Assembly (NCBI RefSeq): GCF_037392515.1 | Contig: NC_090295.1 | Location: forward strand, 19,608,001-19,672,000 | Length of the DNA stretch: 64,000 bases | Source: Haliotis asinina | Taxonomy: Eukaryota; Mollusca; Gastropoda; Lepetellida; Haliotidae | Direction of reading: 5' to 3' | Shown: positions 22,327 to 32,900 of the stretch, piece by piece | How positions within the stretch are numbered: position 1 is the stretch's first letter | Layout of the letters: each line of letters begins with the position of its first letter | The notes under the pieces: model-generated | The model's input: the letters and a program-made list of their open reading frames with translations, nothing else | Database searches by the model: none | What the model was told of the DNA's origin: nothing | Program-made: the position numbers and the translations under genes

Positions 22327-23721
22327 ACTTGTTCTCGCCGCCGTACTAAGCTCTGTCGGACCGGGCCGGACATCAAGCCAGGGTGTCACATCACGTGACC
22401 TGGTGACAACCTTGGCGCCTGTCCCCTGTGACGGACTCGGTATGTCAACGTGTTACTAAATGTCACACTCTAGATACAGGCTTTGCTGGGGTTTCAACAA
22501 GGGGGATAAGCACTGTGACGATATACTTGAAATCAAAATCATCCTTTTGAGAATGAACTGTAGAAACAAATATACGATGCAATTCTACACGATCGTGACT
22601 ACATATTTATATTTAAATTTACTTATTCTTTTACAAAACCTTAGATGTTATTTGAACCTTAAACGCGAGCGAGCAGTAACTGATAGGGTGTGATTCTTCA
22701 AACATTTGGCCTACCTTCAGAATACAGCACCAAACTCTTTAAAAAAAAAAGTCAAAATATTTTTACGCAATTGTTGGTGGTTAGGGTTAGGGTTAGTTTA
22801 GGTTAGGGTAACCTAACCCTTACGTTCTCCCGAGTTGTTGTTGTGCTGTATTTTACAGGTGGTCCAGACATTTTTAATGGGAATGCATCTCGATATTTTG
22901 AATATTTTACGATATATTCTATTTATGGACAGATCGAAGCTACACGTTTGTATGCAAAATTTTTAAACATTATTGTATGGGTATGTAATTAAACATTTTA
23001 TTTTTTGACCTGGGAAAAGTGGATCCTCTTTGCATCAGTTAATAGGAAATGTTCGAATAAGAATGAATAAAACTCTTAACGTTAATGCTTAAATAATCTC
23101 GTTAGTAGTTGTCGCTTGTTGTTTTCACAGTTAAACAGCAACATGATTATTGCGTATGTGTTATATGTGTTATGTAATGATTATATCGTAACCCTCTTGC
23201 ATTAGCGTCTCAGATCTCTTCAAAACCCCAAATTAACACTATATAAACAAAACAATTGTTACTGTATTTTAACAGCGAGAAGAACTGTAACAATTCATAC
23301 AGAAGCCCAAATACCGAGCTAGCGCGATACATTTTTTCAGTAGGTTCGAACCCGTGCTAATACGAAAGTCAAACGAAACTGTTGAAAAAATAGTGCGAGC
23401 GTGTTGACGCGCCGTGTTTTAGTAAGTAGTAGTGTCCATCGACATCACTCCACTGACCACAACTTTAGACGTGACGTGGGAGGGGGGATCTAACCAGTTG
23501 TGCAAATACAGCAACATGGACGTGCGTGACGACACCGTCAAGTCTGGCACATCGTCGCGGCGACATACGAGCGCGAACATTTCAACGCGGCATGCCTCGT
23601 TTGACTGACGACAGTTGGAGAGTATACCTACAACACGGTGATTGAGGCAGTGGTAGTCAAGGGTAAGAGGTTGAGTATGGGAAATAGCTGTTCATGTTGC
23701 TTTTGCTTTATTATAACTAAA
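22327..23721. other. Upstream flank of the chitin-binding gene, no gene seen
   Basis: No supported gene. The only structured sequence is the telomere-like palindrome at 22781-22830. Confidence 0.4.
22781..22830. repeat. Interstitial telomere-like motif with inverted end
   Basis: GGTTAGGGTTAGGGTTAG is followed shortly by GGTTAGGGTAACCTAACCCT. So TTAGGG units meet their own reverse complement, giving a small palindrome. There are only about five units in total. Confidence 0.65.
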
Positions 23722-23925
23722 ACGTTGGGTAGCCTAGTGGTTAAAGCGTTCGCTTGTCACGCATATCCGTGAGCTGCGATGCAGTCCAATAGTCAAGACA
23801 TGGTCATAACTGTATAAGACCACATCGCGCCGTAGACCAGGGTTTGAATCCCAACATGATGGGTACAATGTGTGAAGCCCATTTCTTGTCTTCCCCGTAT
23901 TTCTTTGTGTTGCTTTTAACGAGTT
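23722..23925 (+). mobile_element. SINE-A copy with an internal insertion
   Basis: Box A TAGCCTAGTGG is intact and followed by GCGTTCGCTTGTCACGC. About 75 bp of unrelated sequence intervene before a box-B-like GGTTTGAATCCC. The usual GTGTGAAGCCCATTTCTTG downstream block follows. Confidence 0.7.
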
Positions 23926-24109
23926 TAGAGTTTCAGTCAGCAGTATCCTGATCTATATGACGGAGATCTAGTATGGACCAGAACGTGTTTGATATTAAGA
24001 CTAGTCAATGTCTTGGGGTGCGTAATCACCCAGCAACAACGCCACGGATCGTTACCGCTGGGTCGCCTCGTAAAACAGGCATATGTTGACTGTGATGCGT
24101 AACACGCAA

Positions 24110-24205
24110 TTTGGTTCTCCATATCGGTACGATGTGCGTAGCCCATTTCTGGTGTCCCCTGGCGTGACATTGCTGGAATATTGCATAAGGCAGTCTAAAG
24201 CCATA
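24110..24205 (+). mobile_element. SINE-A 3' fragment
   Basis: GTAGCCCATTTCTGGTGTCC, GTGACATTGCTGGAATATTG. It precedes the SINE-B at 24208 directly. Confidence 0.65.
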
Positions 24206-24207
24206 CT

Positions 24208-24477
24208 GACCCGAGAAGGTCCCGGGGTAGAATAGGCCTTCAGCAACCCATGCTTGCCATAAAAGGTGACTATGCTTGTCATAAGAGGCGACTAACGGGA
24301 TCGGGTGGTCAGACTCGCTGACTTGGTTGACGCATGTCATCGGTTCCCAATTGCGCACATCGATGCTCATGTTGTTGATCACTGGATTGTCTGGTCCAGA
24401 CTCTATTATTTACAGACCGCCACCATATAGCTGGAATATTGCTGAGTGCGGCGTAAAACTAAACTTACTCACTAAAA
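24208..24477 (+). mobile_element. SINE-B, near full length
   Basis: It starts GACCCGAGAAGGTCCCGGGG, contains TCACTGGATTGTCTGGTCCA, and ends GCGGCGTAAAACTAAACTTA plus a CTCACT run. Confidence 0.9.
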
Positions 24478-24669
24478 CCATACTGTTCCCTTGTAATAAG
24501 CCATATTCAAACGAGTAAACCGTCTTAAGAATAAGCCAAACAGAGTATAAAAGTGACCTCTACTCAATTTATGAACATTATGTTTGCAACAGTTAATTAA
24601 CATGTACATCTATAGAAATTGATTCACTTATGGTCAACTACTGTACATATCCTGTCAGATTTGTATGGT

Positions 24670-25075
24670 TTGGTTTGGTTGTTGTTTAGCGTCGCACTCA
24701 GCAATTTTCCAGCTGTACGGCGGCAGTTTCTAAATAATCGAGTCTGGAGGAGACAATCCAGTGATCAACAGCATCAGTAATCTACTCATTACTGGGATAC
24801 GATGATATGTGTCGACCAAGTTAGCGTGTTTGACCACTCCATGCTGTTAGTCGCCTCTTACTACAAGCATGGGTTACTCGGTGTTAGATTTGGGAGAAAT
24901 TTTGAGTGGGTCCAAATTGATGGAAATAATGTTTCTGGACCCCCTCCAATGTTAAATAGATGGGCAGATAGAGGGGGTCCTCACTGAATTTGTTGAGTCA
25001 AAATACTCCAAAACCCTCTCTTGAGCCAACACTGGTTACTGAAGATCAGTTCTGACCCGGATCTTCACGGGTCCA
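24670..25075 (-). mobile_element. SINE-B interrupted by a small element
   Basis: The minus-strand SINE-B runs from TAGCGTCGCACTCAGCAATT to GACCCGGATCTTCACGGGTC. It is split by about 150 bp of unrelated sequence at 24881-25032. Confidence 0.8.
24881..25032. mobile_element. MITE-like insertion inside a SINE-B
   Basis: The insert begins GTGTTAG and ends CCAACAC, a short imperfect terminal inverted repeat. GGTTACT occurs on each side (24872-24878 and 25034-25040), consistent with a duplicated target of 7 bp or slightly more. The interior carries GGACCCCCT and AGGGGGTCC, themselves inverted. No coding capacity. Confidence 0.5.
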
Positions 25076-25259
25076 ACTTTGTATGGTTGGTGAGTGGAAG
25101 CAGAACACATTCAATTTGGTATTAGTCAATGACATAAAATTTCAGCAACGATCCACAAGGTCTGTAGCCTCAGGACCTGATGACCATTTTAGTGGATCTT
25201 CATAATAAGCAGTTCTGATTCTGTATCAATACATAAAATTTCTACTGAGTTTTTAAAGT

Positions 25260-25352
25260 CTTCACTGGCGGAACAGGATCCTAACTGATTCGGCCAGTCG
25301 CCTCTCACAGAAGGCATGGACTACGGGAGATCAATTCTAACCCAGATCTTCA
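25260..25352 (-). mobile_element. SINE-B head fragment
   Basis: CCAGTCGCCTCTCACAGAAG and CAATTCTAACCCAGATCTTC match the head half of SINE-B read on the minus strand. Confidence 0.5.
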
Positions 25353-25364
25353 CGGTACATCTAG

Positions 25365-26780
25365 TTAAGAATACTGCACAAATACAACATGGAGTAAGCA
25401 TATTGCTTGTGTCAAATACTGCGCCAACACAATAGACCTTAAGGATAGTGCCTGTGTAGAATAATGCACCAACCCAATAAACCGTCACCATACTGCTTGC
25501 GTCAAATACTGCACTAACATAATAGATCCTCACCATACTGCTAGCGTCAAATACTGCACTTACACAATAGACCCTAACCATACCGCTTGCGTCAAATACT
25601 GCACTAACACAATAGATCGTCACCATACCGCTTGCGTCAAATACTGCACTAACACAATAGACCCTAACCATACTGCTTGCGTCAAATACTGCACTAACAC
25701 AATAGATCGTCACCATACCGCTTGCGTCAAATACTGCACTTACACAATAGACCCTAACCATACTGCTTGCGTCAAATACTGCACTTACACAATAGATCGT
25801 CACCATGCCGCTTGCATCAAATACTGCACTTACACAATAGACCGTCACCATACAGCTTGCGTCAAATACTGCATTAACACAATAGATCGTCACCATACCG
25901 CTTGCGTCAAATACTGCACTTACACAATAGATCGTCACCATACCGCTTGCGTCAAATACTGCACTTACACAATAGACCCTCACCATACTGCTTGCGTCAA
26001 ATACTGCACTAACACAATAGATCATCACCATACCGCTTGCGTCAAATACTGCATTAACACAATAGATCGTCACCATACCGCTTGCGTCAAATACTGCACT
26101 TACACAATAGACCCTAACCATACTGCTTGCGTCAAATACTGCACTAACACAATAGACCGTCACCATACTGCTTGTGTCAAATACTGCACTAACACAATAG
26201 ACCGTCACCATACTGCTTGCGTCAAATACTGCACTAACACAAGAGACCCCCCACCATACTGCTTGTGTCAAATACTGCACTATACACAATAGACCGTCAC
26301 CAAACTGTTTGTGTAGAATAATGCACCAACCCAATAGACCGTCACCATACAGCTTGCGTCAAATACTGCACTTACACAGTAGACCGTCACCATACTGCTT
26401 GTAATACATGACAATTTTATGGATAGCAACTTCTTGGGTTTATTTTCACAACATTTCGGGGCTTATCCTAGCCCCCTCATCAGGTTGAGCTGAACTGACG
26501 AGCGCTAGGATAAGCCCCGAAACGTCGTGAAAATAAACCCAAGAAGTTGCTATCCATAAAATTGTCATGTATTACTATGCCAACTTCTAAATGCCTTTGA
26601 AGAAACACATACTGCTTCTGTCAAATACTGTAATAACACAATAGACCGTCACAAAAGTGCTTGTGCTGAATTCTGCATCAGCACAACAGTCACCAAACTG
26701 CCTGTGTAGAATACTGCACCAACACAATAGACCGTCACCATACTGCTTGAGTCAAATACTGCATAGATACTATTTTCCTT
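25365..26780. repeat. 45-bp minisatellite interrupted by a foldback element
   Basis: The unit reads CACAATAGATCGTCACCATA then CCGCTTGCGTCAAATACTGC plus a few bases. There are about 23 units from 25365 to 26400 and a few diverged units at 26600-26780 after the insertion. As 45 is a multiple of 3, an antisense frame of 337 codons stays open (VYCVSAVFDAS repeats); it has no other coding signature. Confidence 0.92.
26403..26573. mobile_element. Foldback element, 69-bp inverted arms
   Basis: Arms 26403-26471 and 26505-26573 are reverse complements with about 2 mismatches. They open AATACATGACAATTTTATGG and meet at CGGGGCTTATCCTAG. The loop of 33 bp starts CCCCCTCATCAGG. Array monomer sequence (ATACTGCTT) occurs on both sides, at about 26392 and 26610, which could be a target duplication or just the repeat unit. 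Confidence 0.85.
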
Positions 26781-29517
26781 TTTATACAATTTATAGTATT
26801 ACAGTATGCAGTTTTGTCAATGAATAACACAGGAGGACATCTGATGTGAAAAAAAATATGTGTTGATTTTAACTGAAACTATAAAGATTATCACAAAAAC
26901 TTCATACATATTATCTACAGTCTGTACCCAATCACAGGCAAACTGTAGCGCAAATAGAGTTGCGCAACATAGTTAAAATGACCAGTCTTCTCGTGTCATT
27001 CGCAAAGATGACCGATCATTTTCACTCATTGCAACCCTGTTTGCACTACAGTTTGCCTGTTACCCAATATAATGGTTCTCAAAAAAATATTGCAAGATGT
27101 ATCGTTTCGAAGGATATTGCAACATACCGGTATAACCGGCAATACCGTGCAGCCCTATTCCAGTTATACCACAACTTGACTGCTCAATGTAGGAGGATAG
27201 CGGGAAAAGAAGCAGATGTCAGGCATTTACCACTTTTGTCCTGCCATGGACAGAAGTCTCTGTAACAAGCCGTTGTTTCCTGTCCTTTAAGTCTCCCCAG
27301 GTATCCAACGACTTACCTGAATCTTTCCTTTGTTTTAAAAAATAACACAACCCACATTACAATCTGTTTGATTTATCAAGAACCTTCATGGAATTTCTGC
27401 AATCTATATACACTGTACAATTAGGTGGTTCAACTCCATACATCACAAAGCTTTCTCACACATTTATACACTGGCATGTCACTCTGATTCAGGACAGTGC
27501 AAAACATTGTAATTTCTACGCATATTAATCAAAGAAGTAAATGTGCAGAACACTGAAACAAAAGTGCTTTAATAAATATTTACCATTACCCTCCTATCCC
27601 TTGGTACACAGGTACACCATCCTAACTCATGATCAAGTCATCAGACATATACCAGGAGGCAAAAATTCCCCAAACAAAAGGATTTTGAAAGTCATATTGA
27701 ACTCAATCTTTATCACATCTACAATGTGTTTTTATAAAACAATGTGTAAACCAAGATATAAAAATGATTTGACTTGCAATTAGAGCAGGATACTTTTTGG
27801 GGGGTTCAAGCAGGAAATGATAGCGAGTGATAAATACTAAGGTAAAGGATCATAAAGGGAGGTAATACTGCACTGATGTAAAATCCTGTTTTTTTAGTGA
27901 ATAAGTATCTCATGTTTCAGAAATGGAAGTGGTTACTTAAGGTTTTTAATCCATAACACAGAGGTTATTCAAAACATGTATTTATCTGTCCAAATTAATA
28001 TTCCCTTTGAAATTGCAATGGCGTTACATATGATTGTTAATTAAATCAAGTCAGTGTGTTGGGCACAAATAGGCCTCTCACTGGCCCCAAAACTGTAAAA
28101 CCAACCTACCAAACAAAATCCTTGTTACTCAAAGCCATTGAATGAACTTCAATGCTTGTTCAAGACCATCTCAACAACTAGAAGTTAAATAAGCTTTAAA
28201 AGATAAATCCTTAATTATGACAGGACTTCTCTTTTAGAACCCAGGAAAATGAAGTGAAGCTACAGGAGGTGTCAGGCAAATCTGGCCTTGTGTAAACTGC
28301 TGCTGCAGTGCTTTCCAGTATTCTGCTATACCAGCTTCATATTCGTTTAGGGTTTCTTTGTCTCTTGTGAAAGTATTGTCTTCAACCTATGCTGAAATGA
28401 ATACATTCCGAAAGACTAACTCCAGACTAAACTTTGAAGAAATATTTGTGATAATCATACATGTCCAAAACTGAAAATTTTAAAATCAATCATTAGTTAT
28501 TGATGTCAGCAACACTGAGTGTATAACAATAAGAAAAAATAATCATATCCAGCATTGTTCCTCATAGTCAGATATCCATCAGAAAGCCTCCCTTCCAAAA
28601 CGTGCAAAAGGTAATTGATTATTGAAGTGCTCTGTCTGTGAACATACTTGCAGTGATGATAATTACTTGTCTATAATACTGCCGATATTTTAAAATGACA
28701 ATAATAATGTCCATCATTCATTTCTATGGCTAGAATATGGTTTCCATATACCTGTGATTCTGCTAAGACTGAGAAATGCTGGCTAATATACAGTGTTATT
28801 TTTCACTGAAATGACCAGCAATAGATTTTAGTATGGATGTTGGAACCTTTATTTGTGAAAGTAGAGGATAAACTACAGCAAATACGGGAATCAGGTTATG
28901 AGGTTGGTAAGGTTCCCATTTCATGTCTCATTGTCAAACATGACCACGATTAAAAGTCTAAAATAACTTGAAATTTTCTTGATATTAACATTAGTACTTT
29001 GGAACCTCAATGATCTTTTCAAAACATATGCATGTTTCATCTTGCCATACAAAACGTCCAATCATTTAGACACATAAATATATATATATCTCACTACCCA
29101 GAGGCAGAATGATCATTGTTAAGCATGACTACAATAATAATCATTTTTTGCAGACAACAAACTTACATAACAGTATTTCATGAAAATTCAGCTTTTTGGT
29201 CTTTATCAAACACAATGTACAATGTGGATGGAAAATAACAAGAATGTCAAAGAGCCTGATTGCAAAATGAACAAATTCTTTTTCTTGTGCTAAGGTTACC
29301 TTGAACATTAACAAAACTGGCCCAGGCAAACAGATTCTTCTTATTTTCCATCCATTTGAGACAGACATACAATGCATGATGAGATTTGTGTGCTCTGATG
29401 GAGAATATCATGGGCACTTATTGCTGCAATGAAAACCATATACAATAGTAACAAGGTCATAAGAACATGAAAATAAATAACTGGAATTCCAACAATTTCA
29501 AACAACTTCCAAGTCTC
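26781..29517. other. AT-rich flank downstream of the zinc-finger gene
   Basis: No gene supported. A short inverted pair, ACAGGCAAACTGTAG near 26935 and CTACAGTTTGCCTGT near 27047, makes a small hairpin-capable unit of about 130 bp. On the minus strand an AATAAA hexamer at 28848-28853 lies about 670 nt beyond the zinc-finger stop codon and is a possible poly(A) signal, so 29517 down to about 28830 may be 3' UTR. Confidence 0.4.
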
Positions 29518-32500
29518 TTATTGCGTTGGCTTCAAACCCTCCAAGAGCGAGGGATCAAGCTTGGCCTTGACCTTTGTTTCAAGTTCTGAGATGAGATTGG
29601 TGATATTGGCGTCTGCTTCTGCCTCCATCACTTCCTCAAGTTCCAGCTTCTCCTGAGCATCTTCAACATCCTGTTTGCCTGGAGCATGGGCCTGGGCTAT
29701 GTGTTCCTCAGCTGCATTGACTGTATCAAACATGGCATTACACACACTACACAAGTAAATACCCGTAGCCACATTGTCTGTCTCTGTCATCTGAGTAGCA
29801 GCTTCAAGAGAGTTGAGGTCCACAATGCTGCGTTGTCCATCGCCCATCTCTACAACAATAGTGTCAACCAGCTGGGTGAGGTTTGGTTGAGACACAGCAA
29901 CATGCACCTGCTGCAGGGCAGCACTGTCCACTTGCACCTGCTGAATCTGCTGTGGGTCTAGCTGCAGCTGTGTCAACTCCTGATACTCCTGCTTCGGCAC
30001 CATCATCGTCGGTGGTCCAGATGCCGCTACAGCCTTGGCCACGCCTGACTTGCGCTTCTGCCAGGACTGATCTCCACGGCATTTTGGTCGATGTGTCTTC
30101 AGAGTGGCGCTACAGGAGAAGGGTTTCTTGCAGCCGTCACAGATGTACTTACTTTCACCTGTATGGAGCACCATATGGTTCTTGAGGATCTGCTTGAACT
30201 TAAAGGCTTTGTCACAACAGTCACATTTATAGGGCCGGTCGGTGGTATGTACATAGATCCTATGTTTGAGTAACATGCTCCTGAAACTGAATCCCTTATT
30301 GCACTCCTCACACCGATGGGGCTTTTCTCCAGTGTGTTTATTAAGATGGTCCATGTACTTGTCTTTGCTGTAGTACCGAGCATCGCAGTAGGGACATATG
30401 TGTTTGTAGTTCCGCTCACTCATCACCTTGTGAGTCTCTATATGCTCTTTCAAAATGGCAGCCTTGCTAAAGCGCTGACCACACACATTACACAAGTGTT
30501 TTCTCTCTCCAGTGTGTCGCTCCATGTGAGCCGTGAGGTATCGCCAGTGACTGAATGTCTTGCCGCATACTGAACAGGTACACGACTTGGTCTTCAGATG
30601 TACGGCTTGCATATGCGTTTTCATATCTGTTGTGGCAGAAAACGACTTCTTACACAGATCACACCACTTCCTTTCCTCCAGATGAGTGCGCTTATGCAGC
30701 CTCATCTCACTCTGTTCGTTGGTTTCAAAGTCACACTTCCTGCAGTATAAAATATCTGGATTCTTCTTCGTGCTCATGTTATGGGCATAACTCTTGTGCC
30801 AGTTGAGAGAGCGCTGCTTGTCACATGTGTGACCACACAGGTCACAGACAAATGTCCCCTTTCTGTTGCGTGGGCCGTGAACATTGTCAAGATGAGTAGT
30901 CCTATGGCGAGCTTTCTTAAACACAATCTCACACACGTCACATCTTAGGACGTCATAAGCCTGATGATGGTTGATGTAGTGATCCGTGAGTTCGGCAAAC
31001 TCCTGTGACTCCCAGCCACATATGCTGCACTTGTTCCCCATTTCATCCCCATCATGCTGATACACTTGTCCATCAGCCAGCGCGAGAGGCCCATGCTTCA
31101 TGATCAGGTGATGTGTCATGTGTTTCTGACGTGTGAAGGCCTTCTCACAGATGTCACATCTCAAGTGGTCTTTGATGTTATGCACATCTATCATGTGATC
31201 TGTCAGTTGAGAAAAGGACTCAGCTAGGAATGGACACTCAAGGCAAGGTTGGGGCTTGAAGGCTTCCTCCAGAAACATGCTGTCAAACGAGTCTGCCTTC
31301 CTCCTCCCTCGCCCTCTTCCTCGTCCCCTTCCTCTCCCTCGAGTCCTTACTGGAATCATATAATCTGGATCAATTACCTCAGTTTTTATGGAATTCAATA
31401 GCATGTCCAGGGGCGATTCCTCAGGCTTGTTTTCTTTCTGTCCTCTTGTTTGTCCAGCAAATCTGACCACAGGCATAGCAGCGATGTGAGTCTCGACTGG
31501 TGCAGGTGGAGCTTTTAATTTCTTCCTTGGACTTTCTTCCCCTGGATCAGTGTCCTCCTCCCCACCATTGCTTTTATTTCTCTCCACCATAACGTAATCT
31601 GGATCATCATCATCCATGTCTTCTTCATCAAACTGTTCCTCTACTTCCTCCTCCTCCTCCTCTTCTTCTTCTTCTTCTTCTTCCCTCTCAATCTCTTCAA
31701 GTCTCGGCCTCTTGGGAGGACGTCCTCTTCCCCTCTTGGGAGGACGACCTCTTCCTCTCTTCCTTCCTCTTCCTGGAGGTCGACCTCTACCTAAGCCACT
31801 GCTACCAGGAGGTCTACCTCGACCTCTTGGTTTTGGAGAGGGACTTGGCACATCATCAGAGTCATCATCACTAGATTCCACCACAGTGTGTTTCCTTCCA
31901 GTGTGGAGTTCAGTGAAATTCACTTTCACCCCCCTTGTGGAATATTTCCTTTCTGGTGTAACTGGGATGGACTTTCTCTTTCTGGGAGATGGCGTCACTT
32001 TCTCCTTCTCCTCTCTCTTGCTGTTTGTCAGATCAATGACTTCTTTCTTCAGAGATGGAGTATTTTCTACTGGTGGCAAGTCTGCAATTTCAATGTCCTC
32101 TCCATGTACGCTATCCTCCTTGTCATCTTGGCTTTCTCTAACATCATCCTTACTGCCCTGGTCATCAAATATCTTCTCTTGCAGCTCCACACCAGCAGCA
32201 GTTTCAGAAGAAGGAATATCAGCTGGTATTTCTATCGTAGAGTGGTCAGTCTCTCCTTCTCCATCTGCACTCTCTTTCACATCTTCTTTCAAAGATGTTA
32301 AGTCTCTACTGATCTCATCAGTCAAAACCTTTGAATCAACTTCACTACTTTCCACAGTATTTGGCATTTCAATGACTGAGGTTTCAGTGTTCTCAAAGTC
32401 TGGCTGAAAGATATTTTCAGACAGTTGGACACTTGGGTGTTGTGTGGTCCCCTCAACAACAAGCTCGGCAGAAGCAGCCTCCATTAAAGAATCTGCAAAG

Positions 32501-32900
32501 TTCTGTCCCATCTGCAAGTCACTGACAGAGGTCTGGGGTATTGACTCCACGGAAACCTGAGGCAAGGTGATAATATTGTTGTCTGCAGCTATAATGACAG
32601 ATCTTTGTAGTATGTCTTCAGTAAGCATAGGCTCTCCTTGGATTGTGTCATATGTGTTAGGGGTGGTATGTTCTTCTGCCGAGATGTGAAGCTCCCCACT
32701 GCCAATGTCTTCCATTGTGGGCTGATGGACGGTAGCTGGCACAGGAGCCTGTATCTGAGCAACACCAGACACGGAGTCTACCACCATCTGTAGCGGCTGA
32801 CCTTGCTGTGCAAGTACGGTGGTGGCACTTTGTGGAGGAGGTAGAATGATCTTCTCAGGTACCACTGACGATTCATCTGCAGCTTCACTCGGTGTGTCAC
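29518..32900 (-). CDS. Terminal exon of the zinc-finger gene: acidic region, AT-hooks, C2H2 array
   Basis: Opens in phase 1 after TTTCAG at 32901. In order it encodes a Ser/Thr/acidic region of about 340 residues; a basic stretch of four or five RGRGRPP/RGRPPKR AT-hooks; a run of about 15 Glu; and a second Arg-Gly tract (RGRGRGRGRG). Next comes a block of 13 C2H2 fingers, from CLECPF through FVCDLCGHTC, LCNVCGQRF and KCDCCDKAF to ICDGCKKPF. A Gln-rich spacer and one isolated finger (YLCSVCNAMF) close the protein. Several inter-finger linkers are TGEKPH/TGERKH types, so the middle of the array probably binds DNA in register. AT-hooks suggest added minor-groove contact. The stop is TAA at 29518-29520. 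Confidence 0.95.

Noticed and set aside
25321-26334. 337-codon minus-strand frame with VYCVSAVFDAS repeats
   Set aside because: Translation of a 45-bp minisatellite. No domain, no unique sequence, and no promoter or splice signals.
29864-30806. Several plus and minus frames of 60-106 codons inside the zinc-finger exon
   Set aside because: Out-of-frame or antisense shadows of a 1115-codon frame with clear C2H2 spacing.
31616-32407. Plus-strand Ser-rich frame of 263 codons
   Set aside because: Antisense of the acidic, Glu-run and AT-hook region of the zinc-finger terminal exon.
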